Source: CAYJPV01 sp964396055 (lineage in GTDB: Bacteria; Acidobacteriota; Vicinamibacteria; Vicinamibacterales; JAKQTR01). From it: a stretch of 21,113 nucleotides of DNA. Positions 15,318 through 21,113 of this stretch are shown in pieces (position 1 is the first letter of the stretch; each line of letters opens with the position of its first letter). A model generated the notes under the pieces. That model was not told the DNA's origin, searched no databases, and saw nothing but the letters and a program-made list of their open reading frames with translations. Where the stretch lies: assembly GCA_964396055.1 (NCBI GenBank), contig CAYNDV010000076.1, positions 1 through 21,113 on the forward strand, given 5' to 3'. Made by a program: the position numbers and the translations under genes.

Positions 15318-16376
15318 CTAGAGCTTCAGCGCCGCCCGCAGCGCGTCGACGGCCGCGCGGCCGTCTTTCGGGTCAGCGGTCGCGGGAGCCAGGTGCAGAT
15401 AGAGTCCGCGCCGCGTCAGGACGTGGAACGCGCCGGCCTGGGTCCCGACCACGGTGTTCAGGGCGATGTCCACGATGTCGGTGGACGGCACGACCAGCGG
15501 CGCCTCGCCGCCGGCCGGCGTGAAGGTGAGGTTGCCGCCTTCCACCGCGATCAGCGCGGCGCACGCCCGCTTACCGAAGAACACGCCGTCGCCCGACTGC
15601 GCGTGGTCGTGCTGGACCTTGATCGGGGCGAACGCCGCACCCCGCATGGGCATGGCCGCGTACTGCGGCGGGGCGCCGTACGGCGACATCGCCGGCGCCG
15701 GCCCGGGCGGCGGACCACCCTGATAGTACGTGCCCACCGGCGGCTGGCCCGGGGGCGGACCGTAGCCGGGATAGGGCTGCGGGGCGGGCGGCATCTGGTA
15801 ACCGGGGGCGCCAACCGGGGCCTGCGGGTACTGCTGATACTGCGCGGGCATGGGGCCGGGCATCGCCCCACCGGGGGGCATCCCGGCCGGCGCCATGGCG
15901 CCCGGGGGCGGAGCCTGCGGGCGCATCATCGCGCGGGCCTCCTGGACGGCGCTGATCGTGGCGAGCGCCACGGTGAGCGCGGCCTGCATCTTGGCCAGCT
16001 TGTTGCCGCCGCCCCGCGTCGCACCGGCAGTCGAGGCGCCGCGCTCGGCCACGGCGGGATCGATGGCCCGGGCGGCGTCGCCGAAGGCCGACGCCAGGTC
16101 CGGGCGTCCCGACTGGTCGGCGGCCGTTGCGCTCAACTGGTAGAGCGCCGCCTGCGCAATGGGCTCGTTGGGATAGAGTTCGAGCAGTCGGCGTGAGGCG
16201 CGCACCACGGCGGCGGCATCGGCCGCGTCCTGGGCGGCCCGTAAGTCCTGCTGCAACTGCCTCACCTGGACGGCCTCGGGGGCCGCCACCGCCGGTGGCA
16301 GGGACGCGCTCTGGGCGGCAGCCAGCCCCGCGAGACTGAGGCACACGCTGGTGGCGACGGCCGTGGCGACTCTCAT
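15318..16376 (-). CDS. Secreted protein with Pro-rich linker, linked to the CHAT gene
   Basis: 352 residues from ATG 16376, with GGAG eight bases upstream; an in-frame ATG at 16391 is alternative. Signal peptide to about residue 22 (GLAAAQS). Residues 30-115 are helical and TPR-like (VVRASRRLLELYPNEPIAQAALYQLSA). A second helix segment at about 120-155 follows (KLAKMQAALTVALATISAVQEA). Then comes a roughly 95-residue low-complexity Pro/Gly/Met/Gln/Tyr linker. The C-terminal 100 residues (from IKVQHDH) form a compact beta domain with VFFGKRACAALIAVEGGNLTF and VPSTDIVDIALN, PH- or GRAM-like in pattern. The stop is 22 bp from the start of the CHAT gene, so co-expression is likely. It could be an adaptor or substrate of the CHAT protein. 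Family not recognised. Confidence 0.75.
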   Translation of the reverse strand: MRVATAVATSVCLSLAGLAAAQSASLPPAVAAPEAVQVRQLQQDLRAAQDAADAAAVVRASRRLLELYPNEPIAQAALYQLSATAADQSGRPDLASAFGDAARAIDPAVAERGASTAGATRGGGNKLAKMQAALTVALATISAVQEARAMMRPQAPPPGAMAPAGMPPGGAMPGPMPAQYQQYPQAPVGAPGYQMPPAPQPYPGYGPPPGQPPVGTYYQGGPPPGPAPAMSPYGAPPQYAAMPMRGAAFAPIKVQHDHAQSGDGVFFGKRACAALIAVEGGNLTFTPAGGEAPLVVPSTDIVDIALNTVVGTQAGAFHVLTRRGLYLHLAPATADPKDGRAAVDALRAALKL

Positions 16377-16495
16377 CGTGTCCGCTCCCATGACGAAGGC
16401 GCGCACACCGCGACGGGCACGGAAACGGCCCGCCGCGGCGTGCGCGGATCTGGATTGTCGGCTTGCGCCACGGGAGATTCTACACGAAGACGGCC

Positions 16496-17542
16496 CTACC
16501 GCAGCGATGCCAGGTCGATCACGAAGCGGTATTTCACGTCGCTCTTGAGCATGCGCTCGTAGGCGGCGTTGATTTCCTGCATGCGGATCCGCTCGATATC
16601 CGAGGTGATGCCGTGCTGGCCGCAGAAGTCGAGCATCTCCTGCGTCTCGCGGATGCCGCCGATGAGCGAGCCGGCGATCTGGCGCCGCTTGAACAGCAGG
16701 TTGAAGACGTTGGGCGACGGGTGCGGCGTCGCCGGCGCGCCGACGAGGCACAACGTGGCGTCGCGCTTCAGCAATGCCGTCAGGGCATCGAGATCGTGCG
16801 GCGCCGATACCGTGTCCAGAATGAAGTCGAAGCTGCCGGCATGGGCCTTCATCGCCTCGGCGTCGTTCGACACCACCACCGCGTCGGCGCCGAGCCGCTT
16901 CGCGTCGGCCGCCTTGCCCGGCGAGGTCGTGAACAGGACGACGTGCGCGCCCAGGGCGTGGCCGAACTTCAGCCCCATGTGCCCGAGGCCGCCCAGGCCC
17001 ACGATGCCGAGCTTCGAGCCGCGGCCGACGTTCCAGTGCCGCAGCGGCGAGTACGTCGTGATGCCCGCGCACAGCAGCGGCGCGGCACCCGCCGGATCCA
17101 GGCCGGCCGGCACGCGCAGCACGAACTGCTGGTCGACGACGATCGCCGTCGAGTAGCCGCCCTGCGTGATGCCGCCGAGGTGCTTGTCGGGACTCCCGTA
17201 GGTGAGCACCATCCCCGGGCAGTACTGCTCGAGGCCATCGTGGCAGTCGGGGCAGGTACGGCAGGAGTCCACCAGGCAGCCCACGCCGACCATGTCGCCG
17301 GCCGCGAAGCCCTTCACGTTCGCGCCGACCCGCGTGACGCGCCCGACGATCTCGTGGCCGGGGACCACGGGATACATCGACATACCCCACTCGTTGCGGA
17401 CCCAATGCAGGTCGGAATGACAGACGCCGCAGTAGAGGATGTCGATGGCCACGTCAGTCGGGCCGGGCTCGCGGCGCTCGAAGGACAGCTGTGCCAGGGG
17501 AGACGAGGCGCTCTGCGCGCCAAAGCCGACAGTGGTGCTCAT
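16496..17542 (-). CDS. Zinc-dependent NAD(P) alcohol/aldehyde dehydrogenase (YahK/CAD type)
   Basis: 348 residues, the usual length of the cinnamyl-alcohol-dehydrogenase branch of medium-chain dehydrogenases; reversible aldehyde/alcohol conversion in the cytoplasm. Catalytic zinc ligands are C38 or C41 in YCGVCHSD, H63-E64 in PGHE and C158 in PLLCAG. The structural zinc has C94, C97, C100 and C108. The Rossmann motif GLGGLG is at 182-187. The segment after it (LFTTSPGKAADAKRLGAD) has the Ser/Lys pattern of NADP-preferring members. ATG 17542 has AAAGGG five bases upstream; a longer open frame runs through the gap upstream and is not real. No pathway partners are adjacent, so the physiological substrate cannot be told. 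Confidence 0.93.
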   Translation of the reverse strand: MSTTVGFGAQSASSPLAQLSFERREPGPTDVAIDILYCGVCHSDLHWVRNEWGMSMYPVVPGHEIVGRVTRVGANVKGFAAGDMVGVGCLVDSCRTCPDCHDGLEQYCPGMVLTYGSPDKHLGGITQGGYSTAIVVDQQFVLRVPAGLDPAGAAPLLCAGITTYSPLRHWNVGRGSKLGIVGLGGLGHMGLKFGHALGAHVVLFTTSPGKAADAKRLGADAVVVSNDAEAMKAHAGSFDFILDTVSAPHDLDALTALLKRDATLCLVGAPATPHPSPNVFNLLFKRRQIAGSLIGGIRETQEMLDFCGQHGITSDIERIRMQEINAAYERMLKSDVKYRFVIDLASLR

Positions 17543-17590
17543 GGAAACCCTTTCGTTTCGTGGTTGATGGAGGGTGGTGGCCCTGGCCCT

Positions 17591-17618
17591 ATTGTACCCG
17601 AGTCCGTCCGGCTGTCGT
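17591..17618 (-). promoter_or_regulatory. Candidate promoter of the alcohol dehydrogenase
   Basis: On the minus strand ACGACA (four of six -35 matches), a 16-base spacer and TACAAT (five of six -10 matches) lie 49 bases upstream of the ATG. The -35 edge touches the base of the large hairpin at 17617-17647, so that structure sits directly upstream of the promoter. Confidence 0.5.
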
Positions 17619-17665
17619 GGGGGGCTGGCTTCAGCCAGCCCCCCCACGTCCGGCTGAAGCCGGAC
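17617..17665. repeat. Two REP-like hairpins with the GGC-TTCA-GCC core
   Basis: The first hairpin has an 11-bp perfect stem (17619-17629 with 17634-17644), loop TTCA. The second, GTCCGGC-TGAA-GCCGGAC (17648-17665), has a 7-bp stem and the complementary core. Outer stem sequences differ but still pair, while the core is invariant. With the hairpin at 17881-17898 they form a small family upstream of the dehydrogenase. Confidence 0.75.
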
Positions 17666-17860
17666 GCCACGAAGGACGGCTGACGTCGGACGCCACGAAG
17701 AATCGNNNNNNNNNNNNNNNNNNNNNNNNNNNNNNNNNNNNNNNNNNNNNNNNNNNNNNNNNNNNNNNNNNNNNNNNNNNNNNNNNNNNNNNNNNNNNNN
17801 NNNNNCGGCTGAAGCCGGACGCCACGAAGGACGGCTGACGTCGGACGCCACGAAGAATCG
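17651..17860. repeat. 26/27-nt imperfect tandem repeat spanning a 100-N gap
   Basis: The 55 bases at 17651-17705 are identical to 17806-17860, separated by 100 N. Each 55-mer itself consists of two imperfect copies of a 26- to 27-base unit: CGGCTGAAGCCGGACGCCAC, then CGAAGGA, and CGGCTGACGTCGGACGCCAC, then CGAAGAAT. As at 10832-11041, the exact 55-base flank suggests an assembler overlap at an array whose copy number is unknown. Confidence 0.85.
17706..17805. other. Assembly gap of exactly 100 N (in the 26/27-nt repeat)
   Basis: Placeholder gap in the 374-bp intergenic region 17543-17916. That region otherwise holds the dehydrogenase promoter, three hairpins and the tandem repeat, with no credible gene. 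Confidence 0.98.
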
Positions 17861-17880
17861 CGCGTCGTGCAGGACGTAGT

Positions 17881-17898
17881 GCAGGGCTTCAGCCCTGC
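17881..17898. repeat. Third GGC-TTCA-GCC hairpin
   Basis: GCAGGGC, loop TTCA, GCCCTGC: a perfect 7-bp stem sharing only its core with the hairpins at 17617-17665. It lies 19 bases downstream of the stop of the minus-strand gene ending at 17917, so it might also help end that transcript. Confidence 0.7.
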
Positions 17899-17916
17899 CG
17901 TGACCCCGACGCGGGT

Positions 17917-19287
17917 TCAGCGCCGCCGCGGCGACGGCACGGGTGCGAGCCTGATCGTCATGGGGGTGTTGGCGTCCTCGCCGGCGACAAGGGCCTCGCT
18001 TCTCCCGACCACCATGGGGTTCGCCAGCTCCGCGAGGATCAGGAACCTGGCTGCCTGGCCGACGGTGGCCACGAATCGTCCATCCCCATCCGTGACAGCC
18101 GGTTTGCCGACAGACCGCGGTGGCGATCCCGGCACCTGCACGTAGATCCGCACGCCGGCGGCGGGCCGGCCGTCGACGCCCACTACCACGCCGCGCAGGG
18201 TCGTCAGGCCGACGGTCGCCGGCACGACGAAATCGTCGACCGTCACCTGCTGGCCGCCCGCGAGTTCAATCACCGTGGCCGCATCCGCACCCGCGACGCC
18301 GGGGTGATAGGTGGGCGGCCGGTAGGGCGTCCCGCGGAAGTCCGCGTCCGCATTGACCGCGAGACGGTATCGTCCCGGCGGCAGTTCCTCAACTTCGAAG
18401 GACCCGTCGTCGCGCGTGAGCGCGGCCGGTCCCAGCAGGGACGATTCGCGGGGCCGTTCCTCCCTGAGCGCCCGTACCGTCATGGCCGGCACCGGCGTCC
18501 GGTCCGGGCGCACCAGCCGGCCGCTGATCCGGCCGTCGAAGAACCCCTGCACGACGATCACGGCGCAGCCGCGGACGTCGGTGATCGTGACCGTCTTCGG
18601 ATAGGCCCGGGTGTAGTACCCCGGCGGGTCTTCCGCTGCGACCTGGTACTCGCCGGGAGCCAGTCCCGTAAACAGGAACGCCCCTTCGCGGGTGGTCCGC
18701 GCTTCGCCGGACCACCCCTCGCGCGTGAGCCTGATGGCGACATCAGCCATCGGCTCGTCGACCTGGAACTGACCGGTCGGCCCGCGTTCGATGTGCTTCA
18801 TCGTGCCGGACACCTGGGCGCCCGACCGACTGGCCGTTCCCAGTTGTCGGCCGTAGGCCAGATCTTCGGTGGCCTGGTCGACCGGTCGCGTGCGTGTGCA
18901 GATTCCGGTGGAGAGCCGCGCGCGCCCGTCGGTCCTGTGGGCGTACACCACGTAGTCGCGGCCCACCTCGAAGCGGTAGCCGCAATCCCCGCCCCCTCGG
19001 CCCGTCGTGATCTCGATTGAGGGCTGTTCGCCGACATCACCCAAGAACCGTTCGCTGATGGCCAGGGTGACTCGGACGCCAAGACCGATTGGCGACGGGT
19101 CGCCGGGCTTCCACGGCTTAAACCCCTCTTCGGCGGTTGCCAGCACGCGTCCGACGAAGACGGCGTCGGCCTGCCAGAAGGCCTCGCATGGCGGCCCGGG
19201 CGTCATGCAACTGCAGGCTGCCGCGTCGGGCGGCGCGCCAAGCAGCCACAGCCAGGCCAGGAGCAGTGTGCCAGCAGCCTTTGCCAC
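17917..19287 (-). CDS. Secreted protein with TIMP/NTR-like N-terminus and carboxypeptidase-regulatory-like repeats
   Basis: 456 residues from GTG 19287, with GAGG eight bases upstream. This start places a signal peptide (AKAAGTLLLAWLWLLGAPPDAAA) directly before a mature N-terminal CSC, as expected for netrin/TIMP-like domains. Residues 25-145 fit that domain: CSCMTPGPPCEAFWQADAVFVGRV, then VTLAISERFLG, then GGGDCGYRFEVGRDYVVYA, with Cys for disulfides. From about 165 on there are three or four Ig-like beta-sandwich units of the carboxypeptidase-regulatory type (AIRLTREGWSGEARTTREGA, ISGRLVRPDRTPVPAMTV, LRGVVVGVDGRPAAGVRIYV). The in-frame ATG at 19320 overlaps a TACAAT element (19319-19324) and would precede the transcript start, so it is disfavoured. 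Role unknown; probably extracytoplasmic binding. Confidence 0.75.
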   Translation of the reverse strand: MAKAAGTLLLAWLWLLGAPPDAAACSCMTPGPPCEAFWQADAVFVGRVLATAEEGFKPWKPGDPSPIGLGVRVTLAISERFLGDVGEQPSIEITTGRGGGDCGYRFEVGRDYVVYAHRTDGRARLSTGICTRTRPVDQATEDLAYGRQLGTASRSGAQVSGTMKHIERGPTGQFQVDEPMADVAIRLTREGWSGEARTTREGAFLFTGLAPGEYQVAAEDPPGYYTRAYPKTVTITDVRGCAVIVVQGFFDGRISGRLVRPDRTPVPAMTVRALREERPRESSLLGPAALTRDDGSFEVEELPPGRYRLAVNADADFRGTPYRPPTYHPGVAGADAATVIELAGGQQVTVDDFVVPATVGLTTLRGVVVGVDGRPAAGVRIYVQVPGSPPRSVGKPAVTDGDGRFVATVGQAARFLILAELANPMVVGRSEALVAGEDANTPMTIRLAPVPSPRRR

Positions 19288-19318
19288 GGTCGGCACCTCG
19301 GGGGGACGCGACGGGCCC

Positions 19319-19324
19319 ATTGTA
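19319..19324 (-). promoter_or_regulatory. Candidate -10 element upstream of the TIMP-like gene
   Basis: TACAAT on the minus strand matches five of six -10 positions; no good -35 lies 16-18 bases upstream. Its overlap with the in-frame ATG at 19320 supports the downstream GTG as start codon. Confidence 0.3.
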
Positions 19325-19366
19325 GACGGGATCGCAACGGCCGCGGGACCGGGTATGCTGTGCGCC

Positions 19367-21064
19367 ATGAACAGGCGCGACTTCGTTCGGCTGACCGGGT
19401 GCGGGATGGCGGGAAGCGCCACGCTGCTGCTCCCTCGGCTGGCGCGGGCAGCCGTGGAGCAGGCTGCCGCCGGCGCGTCGCGTTTCGACGTCGTTATCGC
19501 CGGCGCCGGCCTCGGCGGCGTGGCGGCCGCCCTCGCGGCCCTGCGCGCGGGGTTGCGCGTCGCCCTCACCGAGGAAACCGACTGGATTGGCGGCCAGCTC
19601 ACGTCGCAGGGCGTCCCGCCCGACGAGCACCAGTGGATCGAGACCCACGGTGCGCCGCAGTCGTACCGGGATCTGCGCACGGGCATCCGTGAGTACTACC
19701 GCCGGTACTACCCGCTGACACCCGACGCCGGGTCACGCGCCGATCTGAACCCCGGCGACGGCGCCGTGTCGCGACTGTGCCACGAGCCGCGCGTGGCGCT
19801 GGCCGTGCTCGAGGGGCTGATCGCGCCGTATCTCTCGAACGGCCGGCTCACGCTGCTGCTCGAGCACGCCGCCGTGTCGGCCGACGTGCAGGGCGACCGC
19901 GTGCGCGCCCTGGCGGTGCGCGAGCTGCGCTCGGGCCGGGAACGGACGCTCGAGGCGCCGTTCTTCATCGACGCCACCGAACTGGGCGACCTGCTGCCGC
20001 TCACGAAGACGGAGTTCGTGACCGGCAACGAAGGCCGTGCCGCCACCGGCGAGCCGCACGCACCTGAGAAACCCGACCCGGCCAATCAGCAGGCCTTCAC
20101 GGCCGTGCTCGTCATGGACGTCGTCCCCGGCGCGGACCACACCATCGAGCGGCCGCGCGACTACGCGTTCTGGCGCGATCACGTACCCGCCCTCACGCCG
20201 CCGTGGACCGGGCGGCTGCTCGAGCTGGCCAGCAGCCATCCAATCACCCTGCAGCCTCGGCGCTACGCCTTCGATCCGATCGGCACGCAGCAGACCGAGC
20301 TCTTCAACCTGTGGCGGTACCGGCGCATCATCAACGCCGGGAACTTCGTGCCGGGCGCCTTCGCGGGCGATCTCACGGTGGTCAACTGGCCGCAGAACGA
20401 CTACATGCTCGGCAACCTGGTGGGCGTCACCGACGAGCAGCGCCGCCGCCACGTCGAGGGCGCCCGTCAGCTGAGCCTGTCACTGCTCTACTGGCTGCAG
20501 ACCGAGGCCCCGCGGCCCGACGGGAAGGCCGGCTGGCGCGAACTGCGCCTGCGCGGCGACGTACTGGGCACCGCCGACGTGGCGAAGTACCCGTACGTGC
20601 GCGAGGCGCGCCGGATCCGGGCGGTGACGACGATTCTCGAGCAACACTGCGGCGTCGAGGCCCGCGCGGCGCTGCTCGGCGTGAAGGAATCGGAGGTGAC
20701 GGGCGAACGGTACCCCGACTCCGTCGGCATCGGCAGCTACCGTATCGACCTGCACCCGACCTCCGCGGGCGACAACTACATCGATTTCGGGTCGCTGCCC
20801 TTCGAGATTCCGCTGGGCGCCCTGCTGCCCGTCCGCGTCGAGAACCTCATCCCGGCGTGCAAGAACATCGGCACCACGCACGTGACGAACGGCTGCTACC
20901 GCCTGCACCCGGTGGAATGGGGCATCGGCGAGGCGGCGGGAACGCTGGTCGCATTCGCGCGGGCGAAGGGCCTGCCGCCACGGGCCGTCCGCGAACGGCC
21001 GGCGCTGCTGGCCGACTTCACCGCACGCCTGCAGACGCAGGGGGTCGAGACACGGTGGGGCTAG
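19367..21064 (+). CDS. Tat-exported FAD-dependent oxidoreductase
   Basis: 565 residues. The N-terminus NRRDFVRLTGCGMAGSATLLL has a twin-arginine-like signal (RRDFV), so the folded flavoprotein would be exported. FAD binding is shown by VVIAGAGLGG (GxGxxG at 46-51) with an acidic residue at the end of the next strand (LTEE, 67-70), followed by DWIGGQLTSQG, characteristic of the FAD-dependent oxidoreductase family PF12831. FFIDATELGDLLPL and the C-terminal NLIPACKNIGTTHVTNGCYRLHPVEWGIGEAAG block are also family hallmarks. The start is ATG 19367; ATG 19355 adds four residues. The substrate is unknown. The stop codon (21062-21064) lies inside a heptamer repeat, so the last residues (RWG) are partly repeat-encoded. 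Confidence 0.88.
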   Translation: MNRRDFVRLTGCGMAGSATLLLPRLARAAVEQAAAGASRFDVVIAGAGLGGVAAALAALRAGLRVALTEETDWIGGQLTSQGVPPDEHQWIETHGAPQSYRDLRTGIREYYRRYYPLTPDAGSRADLNPGDGAVSRLCHEPRVALAVLEGLIAPYLSNGRLTLLLEHAAVSADVQGDRVRALAVRELRSGRERTLEAPFFIDATELGDLLPLTKTEFVTGNEGRAATGEPHAPEKPDPANQQAFTAVLVMDVVPGADHTIERPRDYAFWRDHVPALTPPWTGRLLELASSHPITLQPRRYAFDPIGTQQTELFNLWRYRRIINAGNFVPGAFAGDLTVVNWPQNDYMLGNLVGVTDEQRRRHVEGARQLSLSLLYWLQTEAPRPDGKAGWRELRLRGDVLGTADVAKYPYVREARRIRAVTTILEQHCGVEARAALLGVKESEVTGERYPDSVGIGSYRIDLHPTSAGDNYIDFGSLPFEIPLGALLPVRVENLIPACKNIGTTHVTNGCYRLHPVEWGIGEAAGTLVAFARAKGLPPRAVRERPALLADFTARLQTQGVETRWG

Positions 21065-21113
21065 GGGCTAGGGGCTAGGGGCTAGAGGCTAGAGGCTAGA
21101 GGCTAGAGGCTAG
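21057..21113. repeat. Heptamer tandem repeat (GGGGCTA/GAGGCTA) at the window end
   Basis: Four GGGGCTA units (21057-21084) followed by four GAGGCTA units (21085-21112) and one further G, reaching the end of the window. Every unit carries CTAG at its junction. The first unit supplies the TAG stop of the oxidoreductase. G-runs every seven bases could form quadruplex structure. The block switch from GGGG to GAGG suggests two expansion events. Confidence 0.95.

Noticed and set aside
15318..17405. Single 695-residue minus-strand protein joining the dehydrogenase region to the Pro-rich protein
   Set aside because: The upstream two thirds is a shadow of the dehydrogenase in another frame; the real protein begins at 16376 with a signal peptide and RBS.
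16463..17683. Plus-strand frame opposite the alcohol dehydrogenase
   Set aside because: Antisense shadow of a well conserved medium-chain dehydrogenase.
17617..17898. CRISPR array
   Set aside because: Units are directly adjoining imperfect palindromes without unique spacers of constant length, and no cas genes are present; the CHAT protein alone does not imply a CRISPR system.

Overview
The window is high-GC DNA (roughly two thirds G+C by eye) from a Gram-negative bacterium with an outer membrane. The best guess is an acidobacterium of the Vicinamibacteria type. This rests on a TPR gene coupled to an acidobacterial-type VWFA-related protein, a TonB-dependent receptor with an N-terminal carboxypeptidase-regulatory-like domain, a secreted TPR-CHAT protein, and REP-like palindromes and heptamer repeats between genes. 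No 16S rRNA or marker gene is present, so the taxonomy is inference. The window looks like a draft scaffold: it has three gaps of exactly 100 N and ends inside a tandem repeat. I see no phage, transposase, integrase or CRISPR.

Layout. 1-47 is the 3' end of a tRNA-Leu. A secreted SET-domain protein follows on the minus strand (181-717). A plus-strand run covers 912-7476. It contains a TPR protein interrupted by a gap, the VWFA-related protein (ATGA overlap), pseudouridine-5'-phosphate glycosidase (psuG), a lipoprotein-like protein of unknown function (ATGA overlap with psuG), an OmpA-family protein with a carboxypeptidase-regulatory-like domain, and a DUF3365-type haem protein with a CXXCH motif. 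A bidirectional terminator-like hairpin (about 7481-7523) separates this run from a minus-strand pair: a TonB-dependent receptor carrying both halves of the OprC-type copper site (CxxxM and HxM), and upstream of it a small membrane-anchored Cys-rich protein. A small three-helix membrane protein (10535-10867, plus) is divergent from these.

From 11126 to 17542 all genes are on the minus strand: a secreted protein with IVAAGGGN octapeptide repeats, a 1091-residue TPR-CHAT protein (candidate secreted caspase-like protease), a Pro-rich secreted protein 22 bp upstream of it, and a zinc alcohol dehydrogenase of the YahK/cinnamyl-alcohol-dehydrogenase type. A cluster of GGC-TTCA-GCC hairpins and a gap (about 17617-17898) follow. 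Then come a minus-strand secreted protein with a TIMP/NTR-like N-terminus and beta-sandwich repeats, and a plus-strand Tat-exported FAD-dependent oxidoreductase whose stop codon lies inside the terminal heptamer repeat.

Themes. Nearly every protein has an export signal, so the window mostly encodes envelope and periplasmic functions. The most interesting unit is the putative copper module (9818-10363 with its flanks). Next are the secreted CHAT protein with its tightly linked partner, the secreted SET protein, and the covarying hairpin family. Two of the three gaps are flanked by exactly identical 55-nt sequences, which looks like a k-mer overlap left at unresolved tandem repeats rather than biology.
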